Counted from the stretch's first letter, positions 13,216-24,240 are shown. The stretch: DNA of 64,000 bases from Gibbula magus (GCA_936450465.1 OW388289.1:70120420-70184419); one strand, 5' to 3'. Translations and numbers: made by a program. Notes: generated by a model not told the origin, from the letters alone.

Positions 13216-13870
13216 TTAAGTTATGCACCTCACTGTATTCTTAGTGAGTACCCAATCCAATATATGACCACCCTTATGTGTGGCTTCGTTCACTAATTGA
13301 ATGCAGTCTAAAGAATCCATTAGTTTGGAGATATGGATAGTTTCAGCACTGGAATGGTTATCAAGATGCATATTGAAATCTCCTATGACAACAAGCCTCG
13401 ATCTTTCGATAACTTTAATCTCCATGTACGATGAGAACTCGTGCAGAAACTTTGAGAATGTATGGCCATTCTTTTTCGAAGGAGGAGGGTGGTACAAGCC
13501 GACAATGTTTGTGGTTGTTTTTCCCTGTGTCAGTAGAAAATCCAAAGTTTCAAAAGTCTCTGCAGATACTTTAGGTTTAGTGAGAACCTTTATCTTTAAG
13601 TTTGCTTTGTAGATGATCGCTATCCCTCCACCACGGCTCGGTCTTGATTGATGTTGAAAAGTATAGTCATTTGGTGTCATTACTACCATTTTGGATTCGT
13701 CGCCATGGTTACTCAACCAAGTTTCAGTCAATATCATAACATCAACATAATTATCAATTATCAAAATTATTTCACATTTGTTGCGAGATAATTGAACATT
13801 AAATAGACAAAGTTTTACTTTTGTTGGAATTTTTAATGGTCTATCTGCCTCTCTACTCTTTTTATTGTAT
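13216..13870 (-). pseudogene. LINE AP-like endonuclease domain (broken)
   Basis: In its active form this domain nicks target DNA to prime reverse transcription. Visible motifs are CLFNVQLSRNK near the N-terminus, LTETWL, a RGGGIAI block, GDFNMHLD (catalytic Asp and Asn region) and GGHILDWVLT near the end. The frame continues upstream of the first internal methionine (13,764) to at least 13,870 without a stop, so the true start lies further 5'. The frame ends at 13,216, and downstream LINE sequence resumes in another frame, which shows a frameshift. Catalytic-type residues are mostly kept, so inactivation came from frame loss rather than motif loss. Confidence 0.88.
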
Positions 13871-14379
13871 TTTGTTTTCTTCTTCCAGATCGTTTCCTCT
13901 TCTTGTACGTTTCTTCAATAATGTACCTGAGTTCAACTTGATGGTAATGTTTGGTAACAATCTGGGCTGAAGCTTGTCCATTCAATTTGTAGGTTGAGAG
14001 AGTCGCCAATCAAGAGTAGGTCCTCTCTGGTGTATGCCATAAGCTCTCTTACCCATGTATCGGCTTGGATCAATCGCATCACAATAGGTAGTCCCTTTGT
14101 TATGGTTTGTGAACCACAGCTCACAAAGTGAGAAAGTCAGCAAATGTACAAATAATTGCATCAAAAACTGTCTTTGATGCAATATTTTCAAAAACATGTT
14201 CATATCATCAGCAAGATGAAGTCATGATGAACATGTTACATACAATATACATGTTATTTTCACTAGAGACTAGAATCAGGTCCATGATTTATATACAGCC
14301 ACCCATATCCTTTGAGACTAAGTGATACTTAGTTTAACTGGTAAATTTGTGCAGGCATTAGAACCGAACTTGTAAGTTC

Positions 14380-14595
14380 CTTGCGATACAACTGACAGTT
14401 CAAATGCTTTGATTGATTTATCTTATTTACTCAACACTACTTTACCAAAGTGGCCACATATCTAACCGAAGTCAGCTCTCTCTCCCGGAAGGACGTCATG
14501 TTCTGAACCACGTATTATAGAGTGTTTGTTTAGTGAAGCACGTACATGAACCTCACAATTTGTTTGGAACATGGGTAATCCAATCTGAGCTTTCC
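14380..14595. repeat. Interspersed repeat pair 1, copy 1
   Basis: Shares with 21,975-22,190 the ordered blocks GTTCAAATG, CTCAACACTA, GTGGC.ACATAT, GTCAGCTCT, TGTCATGTTC and a GAGGCACGTACGG-like block, in the same orientation. Divergence is substantial (many substitutions and small indels). I do not recognise the family; no coding or terminal structure is visible. Confidence 0.65.
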
Positions 14596-14599
14596 ATCG

Positions 14600-15832
14600 C
14601 AATGCACGAATAGTGTAGGCATTTCATTATTGATGAAAATTTAGAGGGAAGATGTTGACATATATTTACTTATGTTTACTTTTACTCCTTGGTCTCTTAT
14701 AAAATGATTTACTTTAATATAAAGGGTTAATTTATTACATGATGTATGAATGTTACTTTGAAAATGTGCATTGCAATTAGTTGTTGAAATAAGATATGTA
14801 TATGTACTTCACTGCAATCAAGTAGCTAAACAGTGTCCATATGTGTAAAACTGGAGTCAAGGTCTTGAGTATGTTTCACACCCAATTGCTTCGTATGTAA
14901 TAACAGTTGTCGCACAAATGTATAAATACGAGTATTCGTATGAACATGTTATTCACTTGATGAAGTAAGGAGAAGTAAGATTGTACTGTCGTAATCTAGA
15001 AAAGTTAAACGATACACTTCAAATCCGATCTTTTCTGATTAAGCAATAACAGAGTCTGGCGATCATCCAATAACTGTGCTATGATGTGTTTAATTTTACA
15101 TAATTAAAATCATTATTGTCTTCCCTGTTGTGAAATATGGTACTTCGGCTGTTCCTGAATTGTTTTTGCATATTTGTAATAAAGTAAAAGTCCAAAAAAA
15201 TCTTGTAATAAAGACATAACTGAAAAACACCTCAAGAAACATTTCTAAATCATCGGATGATACGTTCCAGAAGATAGAAATAAAATAAGATAGAAATACG
15301 TTTCACAAATGTGCCACAAATTGTCAAATGGCCGCTAAACTATAAATCACGTAATAGCAACATCTTATATTTCCTAGATCATTAGTGATGACATTAAAAC
15401 TATACTTCATGATCTGTTAAGCGTTAAAGTAGCAGTCATTCACTTCGTGTTGTTAACTATGTAGTTATTTGTAATGTCCGTCACCTGATCCGTGTAATAT
15501 TGAATTTACGAACTGTAACTATTCGGTGGAATAAAAACATACCATTGTATACATTTGGGAGTTAAATCAATTGTCTCATTGATTACTTGGAAGTTTACAG
15601 AAGAAACAACTGTCATCAATTTCCGATTTATTATAAATTGCATATTGACTAAATCAATCAATAAATTGTCAATAGAATTGGACTCCATGCAGTTTGACAT
15701 ATAGGTTTAGTGTCTGGTCTAAAAAAAACACTGTATTCGGTGGGAGTAGTTGCGAGTTCAGTAAAGGAAAAACCTATTTCTTAATTATTATTAATTATGA
15801 CACTGTCATCTTTTGATAAATAAATGGCATTA

Positions 15833-15835
<3 letters not shown>
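14600..15835. other. Non-coding sequence, nothing recognised
   Basis: AT-rich; short open frames only. No repeat shared with other parts of the window was noticed. Confidence 0.5.

Positions 15836-15907
<72 letters not shown>
15836..15907. repeat. (TA)n microsatellite, left of Tc1 relic
   Basis: About 70 bases of uninterrupted TA dinucleotides apart from one AA break near 15,869. It lies just outside the left edge of the Tc1-like relic; a second (TA)n tract lies on its other side at 16,955. Confidence 0.97.
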
Positions 15908-15954
15908 TATATCACCACTTGGTATGTCATAAATCACAAATATCGTTATTATGG

Positions 15955-16690
15955 CACTATTGTTTCAGATCTGGACCAAACACTGACCCAAATGGTGCAG
16001 AAGGTCTTTCCGTCTAATCTGACTCTCCATTCTGTCCCACAAGCTCTTTGGGGTTCATATCCTGGCTTTTGGCACTAGGAAATCGTTGATTGCTCGAGTG
16101 GGTCGGGCATTGTAATCTTGCAACAGAAAATTGTTGTCATATATCTGACGAGCATGAGGATATCTACGTTTGCTCAGAAACATGGCGATGGGATCTTTGA
16201 TTAACACTACATTGGATTTCTAAAAGTTCTCTTTCTACTGAAAAAACGTAACAGAACGACTGTACAATCTGCGCACAGGCTCGACCAACTCGATAAAGAA
16301 GGAGATTCGTCGGTAAAAATGAAGTGACACCATTATTGTACAGCCCATTGTATGTAGGAACTTATGCCGACTTTTCAATATTATAACCTCATGTTAACCG
16401 TTTCCGGAGAAAGTCTCAGGGGTATTAGCGTTTTGTTTAACCTTTCACAAAGTGAGCTGGTTGACAATAGTTGATGTCGTTGGACCAAATGTTCCAATAG
16501 GCGATCATATCTGTTAGTCAGACAGGACGTCCAGGAATGTGTTTAGCGCTCACATAACGATTTAAAAAAATTATGCGTTGTACATTTCCTCTACTTATAG
16601 CAGTGTGGTTAGCAAGATTGTCATTTGTTACCGCGTCTACGCCATTCCGACTATCTGATTTCAAATTGCTATTGTTGTCGGTTTAGGCAT
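15955..16690 (-). pseudogene. Tc1-like transposase pseudogene (DDE type)
   Basis: Active Tc1-family transposases cut and paste at TA sites. On the minus strand, translation across frames shows an MPKPTT start at 16,690 and VGMA, a helix-turn-helix-like stretch with GNVQRIIFLNRYV, and a GRPV linker. FIFTDES carries the first catalytic Asp, NFLLQDYNARP the second, and DMNPKE precedes LWDRMESQIRRK in the final DDE region. At least two stops and several frameshifts interrupt it. Length matches about 245 codons of a usual 340, so parts are deleted. It is unrelated in detail to the Tc1-like copies in the tandem unit and more decayed. The identification rests on motif order. Confidence 0.78.
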
Positions 16691-16953
16691 TGTTTGTTAG
16701 TTGTAAATGTCACGTTTTGCTGGGTGATACTTTATTAAAATGTCACCTTCAGATTAAGTGCATGTATACTTCAAAAGGTGAAATGTGTGTTGACGATATG
16801 TCCCAATGGTTTCCGACTTTTCATAAGGGTTTTCATTTCTCTGAGCATAAGTAAAAAAAATCGATTTGTTTTGTAACAACCTTAATGATAAGTTTAAGCC
16901 GTGTAAGACTGCAACGAAGGGACACAATGATTATTATTATGAAGCATCAAACG

Positions 16954-16954
<1 letters not shown>

Positions 16955-16997
<43 letters not shown>
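16955..16997. repeat. (TA)n microsatellite, right of Tc1 relic
   Basis: About 43 bases of TA dinucleotides. With the tract at 15,836 it brackets the Tc1-like relic, which fits insertion of a TA-targeting transposon into one longer TA tract; that origin is inference. Confidence 0.97.
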
Positions 16998-16999
<2 letters not shown>

Positions 17000-17335
17000 T
17001 AACTTATCATAAATTGTTTATATTATATAGAATCTGCACAGTTATTCTCACCTAATGTTATTAATAAGCAGATCCTTTAAAACTGAATTCTAGCATAGGT
17101 GTCTTGCAACATATGTGCAATTGACAGAAATGAAAGCATTCTATGAATCTACTTATCTACAAAAACTTGTATATTTAGAAATTCCTTTGTGCATGCAATT
17201 TAAACTTTATAGTTTCTGAACGGACACAAATATGCAGAATGCAAGAGTAATGTTGCCTTTTAATATGAATACCAACTGTAAATTGTCATATTTTATAGAT
17301 ATTATTCATATCGCAGTTTAGCTGAACTGTCTGTA
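16998..17335. other. Non-coding sequence, nothing recognised
   Basis: AT-rich stretch between the second (TA)n tract and interspersed repeat pair 2. No open frame or repeat worth noting. Confidence 0.5.
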
Positions 17336-17339
17336 TCAT

Positions 17340-17545
17340 AATAAACAACTAGACTTATTTTGATTTAGTGTATCAGTATGACAAGTTCAGTGGTTTTAAC
17401 CAAGGTGACCCTCAGCTGGAGAAACGTGATGCATCACAGTCGAACAGTACATGTTTTGTATGAAAACTGTCAAATACGTTTCTAATCAATAACCCAAACG
17501 GTGCTATTCCCTCTGGATATTGTCTGCTGAAATCAACTTCCTAGC
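17340..17545. repeat. Interspersed repeat pair 2, copy 1
   Basis: Aligns in the same orientation with 19,030-19,240. Shared blocks are ACCAAGGTGACCCT, TCAATCAATAA-like, GGGCTATTCCCTCTG / GGGCTATCCTCTGAG, CATTGTCT and the following AAATCAAC/ATTGATT stretch. Diverged and of unknown family. Confidence 0.6.
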
Positions 17546-17549
17546 GATT

Positions 17550-18650
17550 GAATCGGAGCGCAAGATAGGATGGCTATACATGTCACTTTAGAGGACAGGC
17601 TATCATTCCTTAGAGTATTCAACTCCATAACCTTTGCTTCGATGTTTAAAAAAATCCAATTTAATCATTCAATCTCTCAACTTTAGAGCACTTCAAATAG
17701 ACAGAAGAAATATCAGAGAAAACGCTGTAGAAGTTTATTGCTTACTATGTCAGATTATATTAAACTTCGATTTTTTGCTTCATAAATGTATATGCCTCAA
17801 TGTATTTTCTATGAAACAATTTAGTTTATTTATTCTTTTCTACTTTAAATCATCTTAACGTACTAACCGAAAACCAGCAGCCAAAATAGTTGTGTACTGG
17901 CTCATTGAGTTTCTAACATTCAGCTCCATTGACCACCTTAATGACCTCAAGGTTTTCAATTCAGTTCAAAGAGTTCAATTTACCGTACACGGTGTTTGAA
18001 AATAAACATCATGCAACAAAAACTTATCAAAGCAAGCACATATTCATATAAGGCTTTCAACTAACTTGACGACCATTTGAATATCTTCAAAATCATGTAG
18101 TTAACTTACTTATCAAAGCCAGACAAGTCATCTCACGAGATCAAGGTACATGTATATGGCCATTTAAATTGAATGGTTGTTTTGAACTCCAGTACCGTAC
18201 ACTCCAGGTTAACCAAACTTGCTATGCATGTCAACTATGATCTGTAGATAGTATTTACGTGTCTTGGACCATTTTGCTTTTGTGGTCCCATGGAAACATG
18301 CCTTACACTAACATATACGAGTGTCGTATTGTCCTGTCAATGAAACTATTCACTCCACATCAAGTTTCACACAAGTATTAATCTATCAATAATCATATAT
18401 GCTATTTTAGTTACTGTGCTGTTCATCAGACATAACTGGGAAGCAGATTGTTGACCCCGCTTGCTTTTACACTTGTTAATATTAATTACAGTCGGACATG
18501 CAAGTTGATTGACACATTTTGGTCTCATGCTTGAAGAGTGTTGATACATATACAAACATTAGGGGAGTAAGAACTTGATTGGTGGATAAACAATGGCCTG
18601 TAGGCTTTATTGAAGATGTAAATAAACACACATGATGAAACGACGGAGGC
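17550..18650. other. Non-coding sequence, nothing recognised
   Basis: Only short AT-driven open frames. No element ends or family motifs found. Confidence 0.5.
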
Positions 18651-18800
18651 CATTTGGCTTTATGGCTTATTTGCAAATCGCCATTGTATTCCATTATCAT
18701 ACTTTACCCCTCTCATGTTTGTATTACAAATCCCCATTGTACATCATTCTCATGCATGTTAATCTCCCTGATTGAGTTTCCTCACCATTGTTTTGTGTGC

Positions 18801-18812
18801 TATATAAATGTA
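18801..18812 (+). promoter_or_regulatory. TATA-like box upstream of hammerhead
   Basis: TATATAAATGTA lies about 35-40 bases upstream of the hammerhead core at 18,842. The related copy at 40,536 keeps TTATAAATGTA at a similar spacing. Conservation between the copies suggests a promoter of the element placed so that transcripts begin near the ribozyme; expression is untested. Confidence 0.4.
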
Positions 18813-18835
18813 TCATATTTTGTTATTTCCTTACA

Positions 18836-18880
18836 TTCCACCTGACGAAGGAGTGTGTACGTACTCGAAACGTCGTGTAT
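18836..18880 (+). ncRNA. Hammerhead ribozyme core motif
   Basis: CTGACGA at 18,842-18,848 is followed by stem II (GGAG pairing with ACTC across a TGTGTACGT loop), then GAAAC at 18,867 and the cleavage triplet GTC at 18,872-18,874. CAC before the core can pair with GTG after GTC as a short stem I. The universally conserved CUGANGA and GAAA boxes are intact, and helix III is minimal, as described for Penelope-associated hammerheads thought to act as dimers. Activity is inferred, not shown. Confidence 0.6.
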
Positions 18881-19029
18881 TTCACATTAAAGAAGTTGTT
18901 ATCCAGAAAATCTTCCTGTTTTTACAAGTCTCATTCAAATAATTATTGCGTAATAAACAAATGCACAATCGTTTCAACCCAATGGTATACAACACTGACT
19001 CTGTAATATATACATGTAAATACATGTAC

Positions 19030-19240
19030 AGTATAATCTTGTAATCTATTGACGTTAATGTGGTACAACATGGTGAGGTGTTGACCAAGGTGACCCTGTC
19101 TGAGTAAACACCATACACCATTGTTAAAGAAGGGCTGTTCGTGTAGAGGGTCAAAGGTCTTTCAATCAATAATGGTGGGCTATCCTCTGAGCATTGTCTC
19201 AATTTGAAATCATTCTCATTGATTCCAGAGATTGCACTGC
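19030..19240. repeat. Interspersed repeat pair 2, copy 2
   Basis: Partner of 17,340-17,545, direct orientation. It starts with a TTGACCAAGGTGACCCTG block and ends around the CAAATTTGAAATC...GATTCCAGAGATTGC region. It lies just downstream of the hammerhead-bearing terminus; a physical link between the two is not shown. Confidence 0.6.
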
Positions 19241-19559
19241 TATTAGCAATATTCACTTTTCTTGGCTGTCTCAGATTGGATTGGATTTAAAACATTCATT
19301 CTGACGTCACATGTGCTGTATAACTAGAACATAATTAGTTCTACTTGATTACAATCATATTATGCTTACACAGAATAAGTCCAGTTGTGGACAGTATGAC
19401 ACGACAGTTTCTAACAGGTGCCCATGTGACATGCTAAACATGATAGTCACAATACTTATAATTAATTATATAATATATCAATCTCATAATCAACATAATT
19501 TGACACTGTTAGTAGAAATAACTGATTAACTATACCTACACTCAAGTGTATATACTAGA

Positions 19560-19692
19560 TCTTTGTCTTAACTCTGTTCTGTACATATGTATGACTTGTT
19601 GTAATTATCTGATGTAACTGCTTTATGTATATTGATCTTCGGACTTATGTCTGGAGGAAATAAAGAGATTTATTCATTCATTAATTCATTCG
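19560..19692 (+). mobile_element. LINE 3' end fragment with (ATTC)n tail
   Basis: ATGTATATTGATCTTCGGAC, then TTATGTCTGGAGGAAATAAAG, ends in TTATTCATTCATTAATTCATTC. A GGAATAAAG signal followed by an ATTC microsatellite tail is the common form of non-LTR retrotransposon 3' ends in invertebrates. No coding part precedes it, so this is a 5'-truncated copy or a relic. A shorter similar string (CTGGAGGAAATAAAG) also occurs near 1,330. Confidence 0.5.
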
Positions 19693-19844
19693 TTTCATAA
19701 CATTTTTAAAATGCTATTTAGATTTAATATTGCATTATCTCAACAATAAAGTTATTCAGAGATAATTGCAATTATAACACACGTGTGAGTGAGAACACTT
19801 CGAGATATTTTTGTTATCCAACGTATGTTAGATACTGCGAGAGA

Positions 19845-19900
19845 CGCATCTGATTGGTCGCTCCATGGTGATGACCCGAGGTCACGAGGGCGGGACTACT
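19845..19900 (+). promoter_or_regulatory. Inverted CCAAT box and GC box ahead of CpG-dense stretch
   Basis: ATTGG at about 19,853 (inverted CCAAT) is followed by GAGGTCACGAGGGCGGGACT, which includes a GC box (GGGCGGG) and a TCACG element. Together with the CpG-dense sequence downstream this resembles a TATA-less host promoter. Equally, it could be internal sequence of a CpG-rich transposon, because an unrelated-looking palindromic element lies only 350 bases further on. Confidence 0.3.
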
Positions 19901-20018
19901 TTTGCCATTCATAAGTAAACAAATAACTAAAGTTCGTAAGAATCACAAACTGAGCACAATCTGGGATATTGTATATGAAACAACGACAAAGCCGAATGCG
20001 CTCGTCCTATCGTAACCT

Positions 20019-20215
20019 ATGCCGTCATATACATCAGCTGCGCATGTGAGTTGTCTCCCTTCAACCGTCAGTGGCGTCACAACGTCCACCGGGTCAAGCT
20101 CGCCTCGCTGTGTTACTCGCTACTCCATTTCGAGATACATGTATACCGGAAACAATCCCACAAACGTCTTTGGTTATAATGATCCCGATGCAAAGCGACT
20201 TCGTTTTACCGATGG
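20019..20215 (+). CDS. Candidate first coding exon in CpG-dense stretch (speculative)
   Basis: I do not recognise this protein. From ATG 20,019 an open frame runs 65 codons to GATG|GTGAGAAC near 20,213, where GTGAGA fits a 5' splice donor; without splicing the frame stops at 20,235. The product is Ser/Thr-rich at the start and ends with NPTNVFGYNDPDAKRLRFTD. The region has roughly 20 CpGs in 250 bases against a CpG-poor AT-rich background, and a CCAAT box and GC box lie about 120-160 bases upstream. The Kozak context is weak (C at -3). No acceptor or second exon was identified. A CpG-rich repeat is the main alternative. Confidence 0.25.
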
Positions 20216-20609
20216 TGAGAACCGTAACAAGAACTGACATGGGCTTGTCGTTGCCTAGTTTATGAGCTCCTGTTCGGAAAACTGACAGTGTTTTTCACAA
20301 GTAAATCGGAGTTCAAGATTTGAGTGAGTGAATAGAACGCTTTTATCAGTGTTATGTTTTCCTTTATACTCGGGAACACGTTGTCAGGTTATTAAAAAGT
20401 TAAGATTCAATTGATTCATAACTTAGCACGCCAATTAGCGCTTAAATAAAAAAATTATGTTTGTGTGCGGCATTAGACACTCTTTACCGTAACGCATTGT
20501 GACGTCACTGTCGTGAAAGTGAACTGTATTACTACGCGCTTCAACAGAACGTCTTGAAATTTTCTACTTACTACTTAAATTATGTTGTTTATGTGTGTGT
20601 AATAAATAA

Positions 20610-20754
20610 AATACCAAACTCATTCCCTATGAATACCGTATTTATTACAACTCGTCACTTGTCAAACGTATTTAACTCGCTTTCGCCCGTTAAATACGTT
20701 TACAAGTAACTCGTTGTAATAAATACGGTATCCATAGGGAACTTGTTTGGTATT
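20610..20754. mobile_element. 145 bp palindromic MITE-like element
   Basis: The two arms, about 65 bases each, are near-perfect inverted repeats beginning AATACCAAAC and ending GTTTGGTATT, and include CCGTATTTATTACAACTCGT with its reverse complement. The centre is a short CTCGCTTTCGCCCG loop. Such a long foldback with almost no interior is typical of a MITE, or of a 3' hairpin in a larger element. No clear target duplication was seen. Confidence 0.75.
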
Positions 20755-20759
20755 CTCTA

Positions 20760-21970
20760 TCTATCACACGTTTGAGAGGCATTTTAGAAGTTGGTGTGAT
20801 GAAGAAGACATACAGAGGTTGATCATTCATGAATTCCTTGTCATCTTTAACGATATCGCTGTTTTATATGCGTCAATAGAAATGAAAGAGGTGTATCCAA
20901 CATATGGATAATCGCAACCTGGCGATAGGCGAGTCCAGAGCAGTCTGGGCCAAATGTGACTGAATAATTATCGTACTCATTTGCTTTCGAGAAACTGTAT
21001 TGGCAGACAGATGGATTTCAAAACATTCCAAGAAGTACGTCAACAGACTTTCCCATGACGTCATCAGTGACACAAATTGATAGAAAGAGTGTGAAACTTC
21101 AGACAAGCACTGAGTACTATTTTCTTCCAATGAACAAAGTAGATTCCGCGACTACACTACCACTGCCATAGTGCATCCATATGGTAAAACAAGTCGCATT
21201 GATATTTAAGTTATAAATTGTATGGTTCAGTCTATAGAATGTAAACATAACCCATATTAAAATCATCGGCGCGGACATGTAACCTCGTTTGAGTGTCACA
21301 TGTAACCCCCGGGTGAAGCTGAAGGGGTTCATATCGTGGCGCAGGCTGTCCGTCCTTTGTGTCTGAACTTCTCCACAGTTGTTATTAGTCTCTCAGGATT
21401 AAGCTTTGGGTATAATAATATCAGTGATATGCGTGTGCTATGTTTGGACGAATTAGATGAATATTTAATACCCTTAGCTTTCCTAAATCCAACTCACGGT
21501 ATCTGACTTCTGAAATCAACTCCTTCCACAGTGTTTGATAAATTATTATGAACCTTTAAACAGGATTTTGATACACATCATGATAACACAGATATGATGA
21601 TTATACACAACGGAATATAACAGATACAAAGGATTAGTTTATGCAATTGGTTACATGCAACTTAAACGTTTTAATATCATTCTAACAAACACATTCCATA
21701 CTTTCCTTTGGATACCAGAAGAAGAAGTAGAAATCGGAATCCGTATCTGGTAGCGAAATGTTCTGCTAAGTTCAAACGACAATTAATTTTGGTCTTAAAA
21801 TATAAACTCATTAACAATATTTCAAATGATGATAAATTTCATAAACGTCTTTTAGCAAAAGGCTCTGTTGAAAGTTAACACAATACGCCACCATAATTGA
21901 TTTTGCAGTATTACATCTCCAATGGCGTATGAGCTATTATACTATGTGGAAAGCAGACTCCAAGTCAGTT
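20760..21970. other. Non-coding sequence, nothing recognised
   Basis: Mixed-composition sequence with short open frames on both strands, none with a recognisable motif. Confidence 0.5.
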
Positions 21971-21974
21971 ATCT

Positions 21975-22190
21975 CTTGTTGCCATTGCTCAGCTAAAAGT
22001 TCAAATGGTACATCTAATTTCGGTTATTTGCTCAACACTATTGCACCCCGGTGGCGACATATCCGACCCAGGTCAGCTCTTTTCCGGACGAATGTCATGT
22101 TCCGAAGCAGCTATTGTGGACATTCCGTTTGTTGAGGCACGTACGGGGACGAAATGATTAGATTGGAACGTGCACGATTCGATCTGATGC
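21975..22190. repeat. Interspersed repeat pair 1, copy 2
   Basis: Partner of 14,380-14,595 in the same orientation. This copy is more CpG-rich (GGCACGTACGG, CGACATATCCGACCC), which suggests that it is younger or less deaminated than the copy at 14.4 kb. Confidence 0.65.
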
Positions 22191-22194
22191 TTCA

Positions 22195-24040
22195 AACTGA
22201 ATTGCAAAAGCAGTGTATACAACTTATCACTCATGGTTATTGGCTGGAGTGGAGAAATGTTCTTACGTAGAACATGCCTTCTGTTTTATAGAGTGTCTTA
22301 TTTGTTTATTTGAGTACATGTATAGCTTTGAAAATGTGAAATCGGTTATTCTATAATATTACAACTCAACAATGGTAAACTAAAAAGTCGTGAACTATGA
22401 CTCGTTACTTTTAACGGATTGACTGAAGTGTTTTAGGTTTCAAATAATTCCTTGCCATTCATAATTATAGATAATGCTATCTTTGAAAGAATCACATGCT
22501 CGTATAACATCCTGTTTTCGGGACAAGGAAAATGTCTACTTTATTCTCAACGAACGAACTTGATCCTATATGCCAGCTATGCACATAATAACTAAATTGG
22601 CAGAGCAATAGCGTGTTTACGAGTCAAAGCCGTTGATACACTTTGTCGCATGACAAAGCAATAGCATTTTAAATATAATTTAATATAATTCATAGTTTCA
22701 CAATTCCATGACAGAAGAGGATAGGTTTAACATTACAGAAAATGACTGTTTATGGTGATATTATGATCCATTACTAGCACCACATAAATGTTTTCTAGGT
22801 TAGAACAAAAACAACCTTGTGTCAGACCAATGCAGAATATCAACAGTCCGATGATACATTGCTCTGTTGGAAGTATTTAGACGTTATCCTGTGATCCTGG
22901 ACAAAAGTCTTAATCAAAATTCTTATAAATTTGCGTGACGTAGTAACGTTAGCTATAAATTGGGTGGAAAGTCTAATGAACTTTTGGAAAATACCCCTTA
23001 AATAATTTCATTAAAAGTGATCGTCGTTTTTCACATTGTTTGGCAAAATACCCCTATTTTAAAAAGTTTCTTTGATTTGCTTCGATCAAAATGGTCATAT
23101 GCTCTCGTAAGTATTTTAATTTCTTAAGCTTTAACATTTGTGGAAATATTAAAACATATTGAAATTGTGTTGTTATTTGTACAAACTGGCGATATTGACA
23201 GGGTTACCTTGTATGCTTACGCATGCTGTAAGTAGCCAGACATGTTTCTCTAAAGTCACCTGCACCCATATATAACAAACGAGCCCTCAATTTTATTAGA
23301 TGTATCCATTACTTCACAGGAATCTGGTAAGTTCATTTTACAGCTGAGGATTCTTCGCGACCTTATATGAAATTTGATAACACAGTAAGACAGTGCGCTT
23401 CAAAGTTACAGCATTCCTGAGATATGTGATTCCCTGGTGATGAACTGGTAACATTTAATTTTAAAATAATATTAGAACAGATTAATTTGTGTGTTGCGAA
23501 AAAGACGAATTATGTTCATCAATATTTAAACTATTCTTCTCTTTTAAGTTATTTCTTTTTTAAAATAGTAGCGACGCCGACCTCTATCCTTTGGAATAGT
23601 AATCTTTAAAATGATTAAATTTCAAATTTGGCATTTCGGCAAAGAAGACTCAGTGTTGCGCAACTAAACTCTCGTTCTGCACTGTTAAAGGTTGTGAGGT
23701 GCACGTCGCAATCTAAATTGTCAGGATAGTCATTTCCCCATTTACCGTCTTGCATGCGTAGCTCTCGTTAAACGTAATCAATTATTCACAGCGACATTTT
23801 AACAGGCAAAGGGAAAGTAATCAACTGTACGTTTTAATACCTGACTCATTATATGAGCAGAGGAGGGACGTTGATTTGCACTACAGGTTGGTGAATATCT
23901 GAGCATGTGTCTGTCGTCATACTGTCTTACTTCCGTCTCAGGCTGATTACAGTATAATCATATCTCTTCAAAGTCAGAAATCCTTCAAAAGTTCTATATC
24001 AAATTCATAATTATAATAAACTTATTATAACGCTTAATTA
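22195..24040. other. Non-coding sequence, nothing recognised
   Basis: No open frame above background, no shared repeat and no terminal inverted repeat noticed on either strand. Confidence 0.5.
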
Positions 24041-24044
24041 CCAC

Positions 24045-24240
24045 GTCTACTCAACGAGTGGAACATACTTCAGGTTTCACAATTGCACTTGACAAAATCA
24101 TATCAATATATCCATCAGATTACCAATTGCTACATGTTTATATTTTATAATTTTGTTTAATCTGATTTACCATTCACAGCACTAGAGACACGGTCTCTCG
24201 ACGCAAATGTGCCGATGTAAGGGACATAACTCTTAACTAG
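24045..24240. repeat. Interspersed repeat pair 3, copy 1
   Basis: Aligns with 25,570-25,800 in direct orientation. Shared blocks are ATACTTCAGGT.T.ACAATTG, ATCATATCAATATATCCA, ATTACCAATTGCT, ATTCACA.CA..AGAG and GATGTAAGGGACA.AACTCT. The offset is about 1.5 kb. The family is unknown. Confidence 0.75.

Larger units (their letters stand above)
10910..14130 (-). mobile_element. CR1-like non-LTR retrotransposon (LINE), decayed
   Basis: The minus strand carries, in order, an AP-like endonuclease, a reverse transcriptase with motifs A, B and C, and the C-terminal region typical of CR1/L2-type elements (DYCNSLLAG, RLQRIQNASARIV, KDLHW). The 3' end, at the low-coordinate side, finishes in an AGCGC...ATTATTAATAATATTATTATT tail, as expected for CR1-type 3' microsatellite ends. 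The coding sequence is broken by at least four frameshifts, near 13,210, 12,800, 12,090, 11,930 and again near 11,210, so the copy is dead. The 5' boundary near 14,130 is uncertain. I saw no target-site duplication. Confidence 0.9.
18655..18930 (+). mobile_element. Hammerhead-bearing retroelement terminus (Penelope-like or retrozyme-like)
   Basis: A block ACCCCTCATGTTTGTATTAC, then CATGTTAATCTCC..GATTGAGTTTCCTCAC, a TATATAAATG box, a hammerhead core and an AATAAAG-like signal with AAGTTGTTATCCAGA. The same order recurs at 40,370-40,660 in tandem copy A, which supports one mobile family. Hammerhead ribozymes in the terminal repeats of Penelope-like elements are established in animals. Assignment to that class is inference, since no reverse transcriptase or GIY-YIG coding sequence lies nearby. 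Confidence 0.5.

Noticed and set aside
13301..13612. 103-codon plus-strand frame
   Set aside because: It lies antisense to the LINE endonuclease domain and is a shadow of that coding sequence.
20071..20265. Second overlapping frame in the CpG-dense stretch
   Set aside because: It begins at GTG, not ATG, and overlaps the ATG-initiated frame; in a eukaryote it would not be the preferred start.
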